Shown here in pieces: positions 19,339 through 29,328 of a DNA stretch of 64,000 nt. Location of the stretch: positions 1-64,000 of IMG/VR virus record IMGVR_UViG_3300031977_001585. One strand, written 5' to 3'. The notes below the pieces were generated by a model. That model searched no databases, was not told the DNA's origin, and saw only the letters and a list, made by a program, of their open reading frames with translations. Source of the DNA: a virus. How positions within the stretch are numbered: the first letter of the stretch is position 1; every line of letters begins with the position of its first letter. A program made the position numbers and the translations under genes.

Positions 19339-21252
19339 TTACGATAATTTGCCAAGAATTACTCTTGGATTTCCGTCCGAATCGTTAATTGTTATGGTAT
19401 CATTGTCTAATACCATAGATGATAGATCTCCAGAAGCCTGACTAGTACTGTTCTGTACCGCACCTAAACTTATTGAATTACTTTCGATACGACCCCCGTT
19501 AATCACAGTCGATCCATTAGCACCGACCGATGTCGGATCAAGAATTGGGATACCGTCTCCACCGTTAGTTAATTCTAAGCTTCCAGCAGTGCTATTCGTG
19601 AACGACACAACACCGTTGAAACTAATCAATGACTGTACAGCACTACCTGTGTCTGTAGAAGTTGCCGCAACACCAGTGGAATCAACGAAAACGAGATCTG
19701 ACCAATAGACGGTCGTGGACGGTGATACTGCAACTGTCGGGGCAGACAAAGACCAATTCGTAGTATCGTCTAAAACGACAACACCCGTTGCCCAAGTAAT
19801 GGTGCCACTTGGTGCAGTAGTGCTTGTTGTACTATATGCACGGAAGGTTGAGTATCGACCTGCTGGAGTACCGTTACTTCCAACGAATGGAACATAAGTA
19901 GCAGAAAGAAGGGTATTTGGAAGATCACTGTCCTGAGTCGGTTTAGGTGCTGTCCATTCATAGAATGTAACAAACTTCTTCGTATCTAGAGTCAATGAAA
20001 TCTGATTCATAGCACTTGGATTTTGCACCGAAGAATATACAGGCATCACACCTTGTGCTGGTGGTGCGTTCGGAGTCTCACCTACGAACTTGATCCATGT
20101 ACCACTGATATCATTGATTGTTGGTTTAGTATCAGTCCACTCATAATACAGTACATATTCTTGTCCGGCCTGTCGGTCAAAGTTTTTATTAGTACCACTC
20201 GCATCGTCTGCGTAAACTACCAAGACACCTTCAGAAGTACCATTGTCACCGTCGGTGATATCAAAAGAGGTATCTCCGATTGTAACTGTAGTTACTCCGG
20301 TAGAAGCATTATAAGAAGTCGATACACCAGGTGGTTGTGCATTTTCACCACCAACACCGACAATCTGTGCGTCACCAAATTCAGAGGCCGCAATGATGTC
20401 TGTAGTCCCACGTGCAACGACAGATCCCTGAATGATCCAAAGATACTCACCATTCGTGATAGAAGGAGCACTCTGAGTCCATCCGTTAAAATCAGCACCG
20501 GACTCTGCAGTCAACAAACCACTAGAAAAGGTATGCTTGAAATCTCCCGACGGATCTGTTGGAGCACTTGACGCATCACTGTTTTTGTTGTATAGTTGTA
20601 CAACTGCAGTATTGTATCCGTCCAGTCCCGTTCCTGACAGAACGGTTGCGGCACTAAACTCACCTGCTGGGATGATGTCTGTACTGCCCGTGTTCGATGC
20701 AGTTGCTTGCTTGACCCAAACATAGTTACCTGGTGCAACTGTAGGTAAATCTTGAGACCACCCATTTAGAGTTCCACCTGACAAAGCACCTGTTTCGTAA
20801 GTGTAGGTAAAGTCCCCCGATGGGTTTCCAGTCGGTGCCGTAGTATTGCTTGTGCCTGGCTTGAATATGAAGACCGTCGCAACACTAGTTGCTGGGTCTG
20901 GTTGTGTCGGTTGGAAACCAACACGTGAAAGAACAACAGGACCGTTCCAATCATCGTTATCAAACGTTGCGGTAGATCCTACTGGTCCTTCTAGTGTGAT
21001 CGACACCATCCACAGTGCTTCCGAAAAGGAAAGACTGTCGGGTACGGTCGACCAGTTAGCAAAAGCAGTGGAGACACTGGCAGTCAGTACTCCACTTAAA
21101 AAGTTGTATTCAAAGTTCCCCTGTGGTACAGTTGGTGCACTAGCATCTGCACTAGTCTTATAAAAGTACTGCAGTGTTACTCGTGACGTGCCGTCTTGTA
21201 GATCTACAAGAGAGACAGAATCAGAAGCATATCGTGTCCATAATACCGACAT
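19339..21252 (-). CDS. Modular tail-tip/fibre protein, 637 aa
   Basis: At least four copies of the APTxPsGxFxxxFxSGxL...NGWsxxxPs...GxYlW module, the same module type as at 9634-12615. Residues about 20-290 hold three and another is near 460-520. A different YVLYYEWTDTKPT / FVTFYEWTAPKPT pair lies between. The C-terminus (VINGGRIESNSISLGAV, then DGNPRVILGKL) is typical of tip attachment proteins. Likely adsorption apparatus. Confidence 0.8.
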   Translation of the reverse strand: MSVLWTRYASDSVSLVDLQDGTSRVTLQYFYKTSADASAPTVPQGNFEYNFLSGVLTASVSTAFANWSTVPDSLSFSEALWMVSITLEGPVGSTATFDNDDWNGPVVLSRVGFQPTQPDPATSVATVFIFKPGTSNTTAPTGNPSGDFTYTYETGALSGGTLNGWSQDLPTVAPGNYVWVKQATASNTGSTDIIPAGEFSAATVLSGTGLDGYNTAVVQLYNKNSDASSAPTDPSGDFKHTFSSGLLTAESGADFNGWTQSAPSITNGEYLWIIQGSVVARGTTDIIAASEFGDAQIVGVGGENAQPPGVSTSYNASTGVTTVTIGDTSFDITDGDNGTSEGVLVVYADDASGTNKNFDRQAGQEYVLYYEWTDTKPTINDISGTWIKFVGETPNAPPAQGVMPVYSSVQNPSAMNQISLTLDTKKFVTFYEWTAPKPTQDSDLPNTLLSATYVPFVGSNGTPAGRYSTFRAYSTTSTTAPSGTITWATGVVVLDDTTNWSLSAPTVAVSPSTTVYWSDLVFVDSTGVAATSTDTGSAVQSLISFNGVVSFTNSTAGSLELTNGGDGIPILDPTSVGANGSTVINGGRIESNSISLGAVQNSTSQASGDLSSMVLDNDTITINDSDGNPRVILGKLS

Positions 21253-21268
21253 GGGGAACCCTTAATAA

Positions 21269-22441
21269 TTAAGATGTTGACTTAGTTACAGTGACATCAC
21301 AACGGATGCTGATTGGTGCAGATGTATCTGGCACAACGTCTGGACCTGCAGTAATCGCAGAGAAGTTGTTGTTGGTACCATCGGCAAAAACACCACCAGC
21401 TGTTACTACAGTAGAATCACTTGCTGAAGCGACTCGTACCGAAGATCCATCTCCGTATTCCCAACTGTACTTAATCTCGAAACCACCAACACCGTCAGTA
21501 ATCTCATTATCACCTTCACTCGTTGCATCTGTAACAACCGCAGTTAGTGTTACTGGAGTACCTGAGTTGTTACGGAATATGGTTGAACCACCAGAAGTTT
21601 CGATGTCTACCTTGATAGCACCACGACCAGCAAGCAGTTTAGCAACACTTACTACGTCTTGACCCTGATCACCAGAAACCTTCATAGTATATGAGAATGC
21701 AGAGTCACCTACGTTAGATGGAGCAATCTTGATCTGAGATCCTGTTGTCCAACCTTCGGTAGGAAGTGATCCGGTTGTTGTGAAACTATCTGATTGAGAT
21801 AGTCGATATCCAGCAATCTTTCCTGCTTCAGTACCTACAGTTGTGGCACTGAATGCTCCACCGTTTGTCTTAGTAGAGATTGCAACGTTAGTGGCAGTAC
21901 CAGTAACAACGAACTCGACGATTACATCGTTTTGATCAGATGCCAATACACCGTCTGCGTCTGCAAGGAATGTGTGGTCTGACTGGATAAGATTGATGAC
22001 CGTACTGTCCGCACCGTCACGTACAATAGTAACACTTAGTTCTAGGTCGATAGTGCCTGTGAACTTACCTGTGTTATATGCAACAGTAACGATTACTGTA
22101 CCACTACGCTTATACTCTGCGGCATCTGGTGCCACAATCGCATCACATGTGATAGTACCGTCTGCACCTTCTACGAAAGTGAACCCTGTTGCTTGTTGAA
22201 TATCATCAATAACAAACTCTCCATCACCCGCAGTTGCGTTTGATGAGTATGCTAATTCTGTTCCTCCAACATATGCTTGCACGTTAGTTTGAAAATCTGT
22301 ACGTGCAGCGTCTCCGACTTGACCTGTAGGACTACTGATAAAAGTATGGTTCGCATTGGTCAAGAAAGCAGATACCGCACTTTGACCGTCAATTACGTCG
22401 GTTAAGGTAACGGCCGCCGTGGCAGTTCTTACAATTGCCAT
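21269..22441 (-). CDS. Beta-rich tail-tip/fibre protein with Ig-like domains
   Basis: 390 aa. The first 110 residues (VTLTDVIDGQSA, NHTFISSPTGQVGD) match the Ig-like linker modules of tip proteins, and a diverged second copy starts near 150 (INLIQSDHTFLADADGVLA). Low Lys and rich in Thr/Val/Ala, as expected for an all-beta virion protein. It ends 16 nt before the next tip gene. Structural role inferred. Confidence 0.72.
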   Translation of the reverse strand: MAIVRTATAAVTLTDVIDGQSAVSAFLTNANHTFISSPTGQVGDAARTDFQTNVQAYVGGTELAYSSNATAGDGEFVIDDIQQATGFTFVEGADGTITCDAIVAPDAAEYKRSGTVIVTVAYNTGKFTGTIDLELSVTIVRDGADSTVINLIQSDHTFLADADGVLASDQNDVIVEFVVTGTATNVAISTKTNGGAFSATTVGTEAGKIAGYRLSQSDSFTTTGSLPTEGWTTGSQIKIAPSNVGDSAFSYTMKVSGDQGQDVVSVAKLLAGRGAIKVDIETSGGSTIFRNNSGTPVTLTAVVTDATSEGDNEITDGVGGFEIKYSWEYGDGSSVRVASASDSTVVTAGGVFADGTNNNFSAITAGPDVVPDTSAPISIRCDVTVTKSTS

Positions 22442-22443
22442 GA

Positions 22444-23220
22444 TTAACCCTCTTCTTTATCGTTAATAGTTAATTGAATTGGCAGTGTCCCAGAATTAGG
22501 AACTGCCTTTGCTTCGATGAAAATAGACTTCAGTTCACCATTACTAAACTCTTGCGCAGTTGATTCAGCCGGTATGCCAAAACCAATTGGACAAGTGCCG
22601 TCGTCTCCTACAGTAACAATAGTTCCGTCTATATGTGACACGTAACGTGTCGTCTTATTAATGCACACGGGTTTACCCCCCGATGTCCATTGATAATCAT
22701 AATCCCCGTATTGGTTTTCATCAATACCCAATCCGTTGATTGAAATTCGTGCTTGCAATTCGGTCTCACCCGAATCGTTTAAAAACACTGTTCCGTTCAC
22801 TGCCGTGATTGCGACGTTAAGATCCTCGTAACCACGATCGTAAATAAGTGCTGGAGCAGTCCACTCCCCCGGTAGAATAGTCTTCTGAGACACACCATCC
22901 ACGCGTGGTACAGATGTTTGAATAAGAAATACGTATCTTCCGTCTGTTGGAATGCTCAACTTCCATCCCTGTAGAGTTGGATCTTCTGGCATGGTAATGT
23001 CGTTGCCAGAGAAATCGTAAATCGTAGGTAGGGAAATATCTTCTGACTCGGGAAGAGTCGGTTCATTGAATGCTTTGTAGAGTTCTACTCGTAGACCACC
23101 ACTAGCAGAAAGACGGTACAGTTCTTCGAAGTTGTCGTTGACCTTTTCTGCGGTTGTGCGGAGTGTATCTCCGGTACCATCGTTACCTGCACCACCAGTG
23201 TTAATAATTTGTCTTGGCAT
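22444..23220 (-). CDS. Baseplate-anchored fibre protein
   Basis: 258 aa. The N-terminus (INTGGAGNDGTGDTLRTTAE, then KVNDNFEELY) is the typical baseplate-binding start of short fibre and collar proteins in T4-like phages. One copy of the LYKAFNEPTLP...GWKLSIP...W module follows (about 48-135). Two cysteines near 187-212 flank a VGDDGTC loop. It has its own late promoter at 23248-23255. Confidence 0.75.
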   Translation of the reverse strand: MPRQIINTGGAGNDGTGDTLRTTAEKVNDNFEELYRLSASGGLRVELYKAFNEPTLPESEDISLPTIYDFSGNDITMPEDPTLQGWKLSIPTDGRYVFLIQTSVPRVDGVSQKTILPGEWTAPALIYDRGYEDLNVAITAVNGTVFLNDSGETELQARISINGLGIDENQYGDYDYQWTSGGKPVCINKTTRYVSHIDGTIVTVGDDGTCPIGFGIPAESTAQEFSNGELKSIFIEAKAVPNSGTLPIQLTINDKEEG

Positions 23221-23247
23221 GAAAATTGTCTCTCAATTCAATGTCAG

Positions 23248-23255
23248 TATTTATA
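23248..23255 (-). promoter_or_regulatory. T4-type late promoter
   Basis: Exact TATAAATA overlapping the stop region of the upstream gene (stop at 23251). The expected start near 23242 leaves a 22-nt leader containing GAGAGA before the ATG at 23220. Confidence 0.8.
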
Positions 23256-25437
23256 CCTGATCTACCTCTGGATTTTGACCAGGAGGAGTATCTGGTTCCG
23301 TCGGTTCTGTAGACCCATCATCTGGTTCCGTCGGTCCTGTAGACCCACCCGCAATCTTAATAGGAATGACTTTGCTGAATGTGACGTTCACATTGTCAAA
23401 CCAAGAAGATACCGTAACCGACAGATCCTCTCCTCCAGTGACGGTACCTATGTTGGCAACATAGACTAACTCCGGTATTGTATTTTGTGTCCCGTCTTCG
23501 CGAAGGTCAATATAAACCGTACCTAATGGATTTTCTTGCAAACTCTTATCTACCCATCCGTCACCAAACTCTAGCACCAACTGTTGCCCTGCAAGAGAAC
23601 TACCCATAATTAAAAACTCAACACTCTCTGTTGATGGATCGAGTACTAATTCTTCGTCAGTAAATCCTTGCTGATTACTAGGGTATGGTATATTAGGTTT
23701 CGCAATGTGAAGGGCAAAGTGAGTAAATGCATCATCCGGATACTCATTCGCTGCACCTGGTGACATGCTAATCACAACGTTTGGATCTGTAAGATCTGTG
23801 CTAGGGTTAGCAATTCCAGAAAGATTAACGTCGGCAGTAATTGTGTGCTCAGACGTTGATACCTTCGATAAACCCTTCACCCTAGATTTAAATACGACCG
23901 TGGTCTCTAATGGTATTGACGGATCTGAATCAAGGTTAGTTTCTTCGACCGTACACTTAAACGACACTACTCCACTGCTTGTAATTGTTTCTCGTGTGTC
24001 ATTCAGTAGAACCGAAACGTTAGGGTTACTCTCACTGCTGTTGGATTCTATATTAAAGAATATTTCATAACTTTCACCAGCACCGACGGAACCATCTAAC
24101 CATCTACCAGAGGATAATATTCCAATACCATCACTACCTGACGATTTGACTGCGTAGGTTCCGTTGGGTGAATACTCAACGGTAACACTGGTTCTTCGTA
24201 CCAACTGGGTCATCCACGAACCAAGATTACCTGTGCCAGCAGTGTTTACAATAAGTTTACGACGACCACTTTCAGTTACAACAGTTAACGGGTCCGGCCA
24301 GATACCTGTTGGATATTCGGTTGGTTCGGTCGATGTAAATGGTAGATACATCTTAGGTTGTCTATCTGGAGAAACAAAACTACTTGTGCTAGGATACTCT
24401 ATGAACGAGTCTGGAGAGTTGATGAAATCATAGTATAGATTACCATCTACAAAATATGATGATCCATTTAACTGTCCACCAGAAAACGATTTTGGTACTA
24501 TAACAGGTTCAGACCATGATCCTGCTACGTATTCATACACTTCAGTTTTATACCCATCCGAAACAATTAACTGATCGGTACTTGCAGTGATGACCGGAAA
24601 TGGTTTATACTCTACAACCGTTCCTGCTTCAGGACCAAGACCTTCCGGTACTGATATAGGATAATTGCCACCAAGCACCGCACTCCTTTCATGTATCAAT
24701 TCTTTCATGGTACCATCACCAACGAACACATCAAGGGTCTCTTCTGCTTCTACTACAACCCCTGTCCCTAGGTTAGTAAGACCAGCAGTGATCATGCTCT
24801 CTACGTCATGTACCCAAACAGTAGGAATCCACGGGTCAGTGCCAGCATGAAACTCTGGGGCACTACTCCACTGTGTGTTTATAATCTTCTGCTTACCACC
24901 TATCGTTACTACCTGAGCGTTTTCTACACTAAATTCATAACGATATATGTTCGTTGGAATAATGAATGATAGGTTTGTGTACTCATATGTGATACCATAT
25001 TCGTTGGTATGTTCATATTTAAGATTATCCAAATTGTCTAAATCTAAAAATCCGAACGACCGACCATAATGAATCCAATCAGATCCTGTCCATTTACGAG
25101 TATATCCCGCAGGGAATACTAGCCATCGATCATCGACAACAAAAACATCTGAAACTAGGTTAGTAGCAGACTCAGTAGTAGAACCCCCTGCCATAAATCT
25201 GTATGTTGCCCAGTTTTCAATGTTTGGTAGGTACTGTAGTTCTTCTACCAGATTCCAGTTGCTGTCATATAACGTTATTGCGGCACCATATGGCAATTCA
25301 TTTTCTATCTGTGCCTCTGCAACAAAGTGCCCTTTAAGAGAATTGAATACAATGTTTCGTGTAGGAGTTGATACTACTTGAGAACCAAATAAACTTTTAG
25401 CATACATTCCACTTACTGCGTATGTCCCATCTGCCAT
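23251..25437 (-). CDS. Large beta-rich virion protein, probably fibre
   Basis: 728 aa with no enzyme motif I recognise. The N-terminal 250 residues are aromatic-rich. The region about 440-700 looks like two or three beta-sandwich domains. The C-terminus is a Pro/Thr/Glu-rich tail (TEPDDGSTEPTEPDTPP). It lies between the EP-repeat protein and the anchored fibre protein. Structural role inferred. Confidence 0.72.
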   Translation of the reverse strand: MADGTYAVSGMYAKSLFGSQVVSTPTRNIVFNSLKGHFVAEAQIENELPYGAAITLYDSNWNLVEELQYLPNIENWATYRFMAGGSTTESATNLVSDVFVVDDRWLVFPAGYTRKWTGSDWIHYGRSFGFLDLDNLDNLKYEHTNEYGITYEYTNLSFIIPTNIYRYEFSVENAQVVTIGGKQKIINTQWSSAPEFHAGTDPWIPTVWVHDVESMITAGLTNLGTGVVVEAEETLDVFVGDGTMKELIHERSAVLGGNYPISVPEGLGPEAGTVVEYKPFPVITASTDQLIVSDGYKTEVYEYVAGSWSEPVIVPKSFSGGQLNGSSYFVDGNLYYDFINSPDSFIEYPSTSSFVSPDRQPKMYLPFTSTEPTEYPTGIWPDPLTVVTESGRRKLIVNTAGTGNLGSWMTQLVRRTSVTVEYSPNGTYAVKSSGSDGIGILSSGRWLDGSVGAGESYEIFFNIESNSSESNPNVSVLLNDTRETITSSGVVSFKCTVEETNLDSDPSIPLETTVVFKSRVKGLSKVSTSEHTITADVNLSGIANPSTDLTDPNVVISMSPGAANEYPDDAFTHFALHIAKPNIPYPSNQQGFTDEELVLDPSTESVEFLIMGSSLAGQQLVLEFGDGWVDKSLQENPLGTVYIDLREDGTQNTIPELVYVANIGTVTGGEDLSVTVSSWFDNVNVTFSKVIPIKIAGGSTGPTEPDDGSTEPTEPDTPPGQNPEVDQV

Positions 25438-25439
25438 GA

Positions 25440-26408
25440 TTATTCTCCTTGCCTTATAATGCTATAGTATTTTGATAGATCGTCAGTCCCGTAGACCCCA
25501 CGTTCTTCACCTCGTAGATAAACTCTTCCGTCCGTTCCAATAACTTGAGTCGGCACTTCTCCGGTAGAGATCTCTTCACTGTATACAATGGTATCGTTCC
25601 ATGTTAGTAGAAGAGATACAGGTGCATCAACATTTTCAATATACTCTGACCACTCGTATCTCGGACTCGACCCTGACCAATGTGGTTCGTTATCTGGAAG
25701 ATCCGGTACAGGTTCTCCGACATATGGTGCAAAATTATACCCACCGTTAACCAACTTGATCGGGTTAAGTAGGAAATACGTTAGTGCTTTTATCTTACCT
25801 TGACGACCCGAATAAGCATTCAGTGCATCGGCAAGATCATATTGTTGTGCGATATCATATAGTGCTGTCACCGACAACGTCTCGATTGCTAGATCTTTTA
25901 GCAGTTTAATATTCTCAAACGGATACGCATATAGGGCACCGTACGCAACAGTTCCGTCGGACATCGTAGTTTCTTCTTTAGTGTTGAAGACAACATGCGT
26001 ATCGGTTATCGATACCAATTTTTCTGGAGTGTCACCATTTGCGGATGTGTAGAATGTGAAACTAGGAGAGTGTTCTTGTGACCAGTCTTGATATAATACG
26101 TTATCCTCTAACGGTGAGTTTACGATAGACTCGAAATATAGATTATCACCAACGATGACATTCTCATCAATCGGATCTGTAGGTTCGAGAGGTTCTGGTT
26201 CTGCCTCTGGTTCCGGTTCTGGTTCTGGTTCCGGCTCTGGTTCAGGTTCTGGTTCAGGTTCCGGTTCTGGAGTTGGGGTTACACTACCAATTTCCTCACG
26301 GATGAAGTATAAGGTGTCCTCATTCTTTTCGGATAGGGCATCGTACTGCTCCTGTGTGCCGATCCAAACCTCGACTGCCTCACCTGTATTCTTGTCTATA
26401 ATACTCAT
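25440..26408 (-). CDS. Structural protein with Glu-Pro repeat linker
   Basis: 322 aa. The N-terminus (VWIGTQEQYDALSEKNEDTL) resembles the 'EQYDAL' short domain seen in phage tail proteins. Residues about 46-72 are an uninterrupted PE dipeptide repeat, likely an extended rigid linker. The C-terminal 65 residues (LLTWNDTIVYSEE, VYLRGEERG, KYYSIIRQ) match the module at the end of the 1467-aa tetrapeptide protein. The start overlaps the upstream stop. Likely a fibre or adaptor. Confidence 0.75.
   Translation of the reverse strand: MSIIDKNTGEAVEVWIGTQEQYDALSEKNEDTLYFIREEIGSVTPTPEPEPEPEPEPEPEPEPEPEPEAEPEPLEPTDPIDENVIVGDNLYFESIVNSPLEDNVLYQDWSQEHSPSFTFYTSANGDTPEKLVSITDTHVVFNTKEETTMSDGTVAYGALYAYPFENIKLLKDLAIETLSVTALYDIAQQYDLADALNAYSGRQGKIKALTYFLLNPIKLVNGGYNFAPYVGEPVPDLPDNEPHWSGSSPRYEWSEYIENVDAPVSLLLTWNDTIVYSEEISTGEVPTQVIGTDGRVYLRGEERGVYGTDDLSKYYSIIRQGE
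26188..26270. repeat. Hexanucleotide repeat encoding (Glu-Pro)n
   Basis: About 13 imperfect copies of GGTTCY/GGCTCT on the plus strand. They encode the PE dipeptide array of the minus-strand gene at 25440-26408. Copy-number change would keep frame, since each unit is 6 bp. Confidence 0.8.
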
Positions 26409-27505
26409 TGTTCATTTCCCACGATTACTTGATCGCCGACATATTCGATAGATGATATCTCAACACCACCTAGTTTGATTCCTTCGATTACCAGATCACC
26501 ATAGAATACGGTGTAGTCTGCTACACTGTACACTTCAGGGTTGCCTTCTGGCATCGGTTGCATTCTGCCTGGTGACGGTGGAACTAGAGAAACGTCAATC
26601 GTAACCTCTGTTTCCTGTGCATCCATGAATTCGATATCGTCACCCATATGTAGGTCTGTCGCATCCATGCGAGGTGCTGCAGGTGATGCCCAGTACGCAA
26701 GGGTGTCGTAGATATCTTCGATTCGTTGCAGTGACATGTTTTTATAACGACCCAGAGTCTCTTCGGAACTCAAGATGAATGTCTCATCGACCGGATCGGT
26801 TTCACGCATCGTCATCAATGCGTATAATGGTTTGACCTTGTTCTCTGCTTCACTCTCCAAGAACAGGTACGCAGTCTCTAGTGGATCTGTCTGCTTCCCT
26901 GATTCGGTCTCGATATCAGCAAGTCCCAGTGTAGATACTTCGGTAGCAAGATAGAATCCCGCAGGGTGGACAAACTTCTTGTAGAACTCTTTGAAGTCCG
27001 ATGTCGACATCCCCACCTTCAGTAGAACAGAGAAGACTTGGAATCGACGATCGTCTGTGATAAACTTGACAGACTCCGGTCCTATCTGTGAGTCGGCCTC
27101 ACCGATCTTGAATATGTACTGCTTCGGGTAGACGACCTCGACATCATGATGGAAGAATGCCTTGAAGAACTGCTCGACCGACATCTGTGTGCCCTTGGCA
27201 CGGTAGAAGTTGGCAAGCAGTTTGGTTGATAGACGTGCGGTTGCTTCGTCTGGGAATGCAGTGGTGTCGATACCGTTACCGATACCACGTAGTAATAGAT
27301 CGAGTGCGTCTAGTGTTGTTGTGCTAATGTCACGGATGCTAAAGAGTTCTTGGATCTTTGCCTCGAACGATCCCGACGGATCCTCTTTAGTGTACTCATA
27401 GTAGTTCTCCAAGAACTCGATAAGTCTTGGATAGTCGGACTGGTAGAACTCTGGTAGTACCCCAGAGATCTCACTACTATGGAATCGAACCTTAGCACGT
27501 GCCAT
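26405..27505 (-). CDS. Baseplate wedge-associated protein, gp7-like
   Basis: 366 aa. The N-terminus (LPEFYQSDYPRLIEFLENYYEY, here read in parts) followed by FYRAKGTQMSVEQFFKAFF is typical of a conserved structural protein next to gp6 in marine T4-likes, usually treated as a wedge component analogous to part of gp7. It is mostly helical up to about 280, then a short beta C-terminus. The start overlaps the gp6 stop, consistent with one wedge operon. Confidence 0.68.
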   Translation of the reverse strand: MARAKVRFHSSEISGVLPEFYQSDYPRLIEFLENYYEYTKEDPSGSFEAKIQELFSIRDISTTTLDALDLLLRGIGNGIDTTAFPDEATARLSTKLLANFYRAKGTQMSVEQFFKAFFHHDVEVVYPKQYIFKIGEADSQIGPESVKFITDDRRFQVFSVLLKVGMSTSDFKEFYKKFVHPAGFYLATEVSTLGLADIETESGKQTDPLETAYLFLESEAENKVKPLYALMTMRETDPVDETFILSSEETLGRYKNMSLQRIEDIYDTLAYWASPAAPRMDATDLHMGDDIEFMDAQETEVTIDVSLVPPSPGRMQPMPEGNPEVYSVADYTVFYGDLVIEGIKLGGVEISSIEYVGDQVIVGNEQ

Positions 27506-29328
27506 TATAATAGAACTCCGATGGTATCGGTCTCAACGTTAGCAGTTACGGATGATCCTATGGCATCTAATCGTAGGATATAGTTGCGCAGTGGTTTGAT
27601 CGTGCTTTGGTTAGCAGGTACTGCGTTTACTCTCAACGTATCCGATGTCCCTTCTTCGATGCGAAGACCTCGAAGATTGACCGCACCCTTCGCGGGGTCA
27701 TATGACCCCACGTTCGAAAGAATGACGTTCCCGTCGGTATCAAAAATCTGCAGACGATACGACCCCAGTTCATTCTTTACAACGGCGTTCTTTCCGTTGT
27801 ACCTGAAAGCAGACGTTGTGACAACATGTTCATCCTTGTCCGGTGCGGCAAGCAAGAACGGGAAGTTGACATCAAAGTCTCTTACGATAAAGTTCTCTGG
27901 CAGTAGACCGACAGTGATACCAGAGTTGTATGTGATAACCTCATCAAACAGAACTCGAATGTTGATACGAGACTGTGCGGAGACAGACATCTTAGAGTTT
28001 AGGATTGCCGGACTTAGATCGTCGACCTTCGACAATAGAGGAGAACGACGGAACGATGAATTGAACTTGTTCATCTCTTCGGCAAAGTGGTCGGTAATGA
28101 TCTCTTCGACTCGTGAACGATACGTCTCTTTCGTTTCGGTAGATATCGTCGGATCGATATTGAACATCGTCGTTGCGGTAATGTATACGACTTCCGGATC
28201 GGTGAACTCTGTGTCGATCGACATGATCGATAGGTTGCTTGTTAGTTCATCTTTGATACGGGTACGTAGATCGTCAACGTCGATTCCGAATCTCGGGTTC
28301 AGACTTACGAATACCTTTCCATACTCTGGTGGTACGTTGTCGTTACCACCCCATGCTACTACGTCATTAATGAACGGAGCATATTTGTTACTGATCATCG
28401 ACGTGTAGTCTTCGGCAGTGACTAGTCGACGTTGTGATGCGAATCCACGAGGTGCGTTTAGTTTGATCGACTCAAGTGACTCTTTTGCCGAACCACCGGC
28501 CGATCGAGTTGCACTTAGGATCTCTAAACCGTTACTGACTCCCTTCGTTGTAAACGTTGCGGCACCGTTACCTTCGGTTCCGGATGTCTTCAGATAGGTA
28601 ACGACAATCTTACTACCCACTTTCGGTTTTTGACCTAATACGTTACCGTCACTGAATAGGATTTCGTAGTGACCGTTCGACGTTTCCTTTATGAAGAAGA
28701 TACGAGAGTTGTCGGTGATGCCGGAGACAGAGTCGATGTTCAGATACGACGTTGAACTATCGGATGTATACGAGTCGAATACTTCGACCTTTAGTGTGGT
28801 TGCGTCTAGGTCTTCGTCTGGAATGACGTACTGCGAGTATTCGACATCTGCTTGGAATGTGCGTCGACGGAGACGACCTTCGGATACCTTAACAAGACCC
28901 ACTGCCAGACCGTCGTCGTTTACCTTGATAGTCGTTGGATCGGTTGTACGGAACGTGTATCCTACCTCATCGACCTGACCAATGAACTCATGACCTTCGG
29001 GAACCACGACTTCGACTTCACCTGCTGCCGGTGTAATGCTTACGGTTAGGAATGAAGATGCACCGACCTTCGACTTAGGAGTATACCCTAAAGTCTCTGC
29101 ATGTGCAAGTGCCGACGCACGAATCTGAGACGAACTAAGGAACGACTCATTGATTGCCATGTTTGCCGTTAGACCGTTCAGATGGGTGTTGTATGCCAGA
29201 ACATCTAAGATAGCAGCGAGACCACTTCCCTCGAAGTTGTAGTCTGAGAATGTGCCCGACTGTCTTAGGTGTGCCTTTAGACTCTTACGTAACTCAAGAA
29301 AGTCAAGATCAGAGGTTTTGATTGTCAT
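27505..29328 (-). CDS. gp6: Baseplate wedge subunit gp6
   Basis: 607 aa, near the 660 aa of T4 gp6. The N-terminus has LKAHLRQSGTFSDYNFEGSG, then LAYNTHLNGLTANMAINESF, the signature of gp6/gpJ-type baseplate proteins. In T4, gp6 dimers form the inner ring around the hub. It directly follows gp25 with no gap, as in many T4-like phages. No frameshift or truncation seen. Confidence 0.92.
   Translation of the reverse strand: MTIKTSDLDFLELRKSLKAHLRQSGTFSDYNFEGSGLAAILDVLAYNTHLNGLTANMAINESFLSSSQIRASALAHAETLGYTPKSKVGASSFLTVSITPAAGEVEVVVPEGHEFIGQVDEVGYTFRTTDPTTIKVNDDGLAVGLVKVSEGRLRRRTFQADVEYSQYVIPDEDLDATTLKVEVFDSYTSDSSTSYLNIDSVSGITDNSRIFFIKETSNGHYEILFSDGNVLGQKPKVGSKIVVTYLKTSGTEGNGAATFTTKGVSNGLEILSATRSAGGSAKESLESIKLNAPRGFASQRRLVTAEDYTSMISNKYAPFINDVVAWGGNDNVPPEYGKVFVSLNPRFGIDVDDLRTRIKDELTSNLSIMSIDTEFTDPEVVYITATTMFNIDPTISTETKETYRSRVEEIITDHFAEEMNKFNSSFRRSPLLSKVDDLSPAILNSKMSVSAQSRINIRVLFDEVITYNSGITVGLLPENFIVRDFDVNFPFLLAAPDKDEHVVTTSAFRYNGKNAVVKNELGSYRLQIFDTDGNVILSNVGSYDPAKGAVNLRGLRIEEGTSDTLRVNAVPANQSTIKPLRNYILRLDAIGSSVTANVETDTIGVLL

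Noticed and set aside
27584-28408. Plus-strand open frame of 274 codons
   Set aside because: Antisense to gp6, which is a clear homologue; no independent support.
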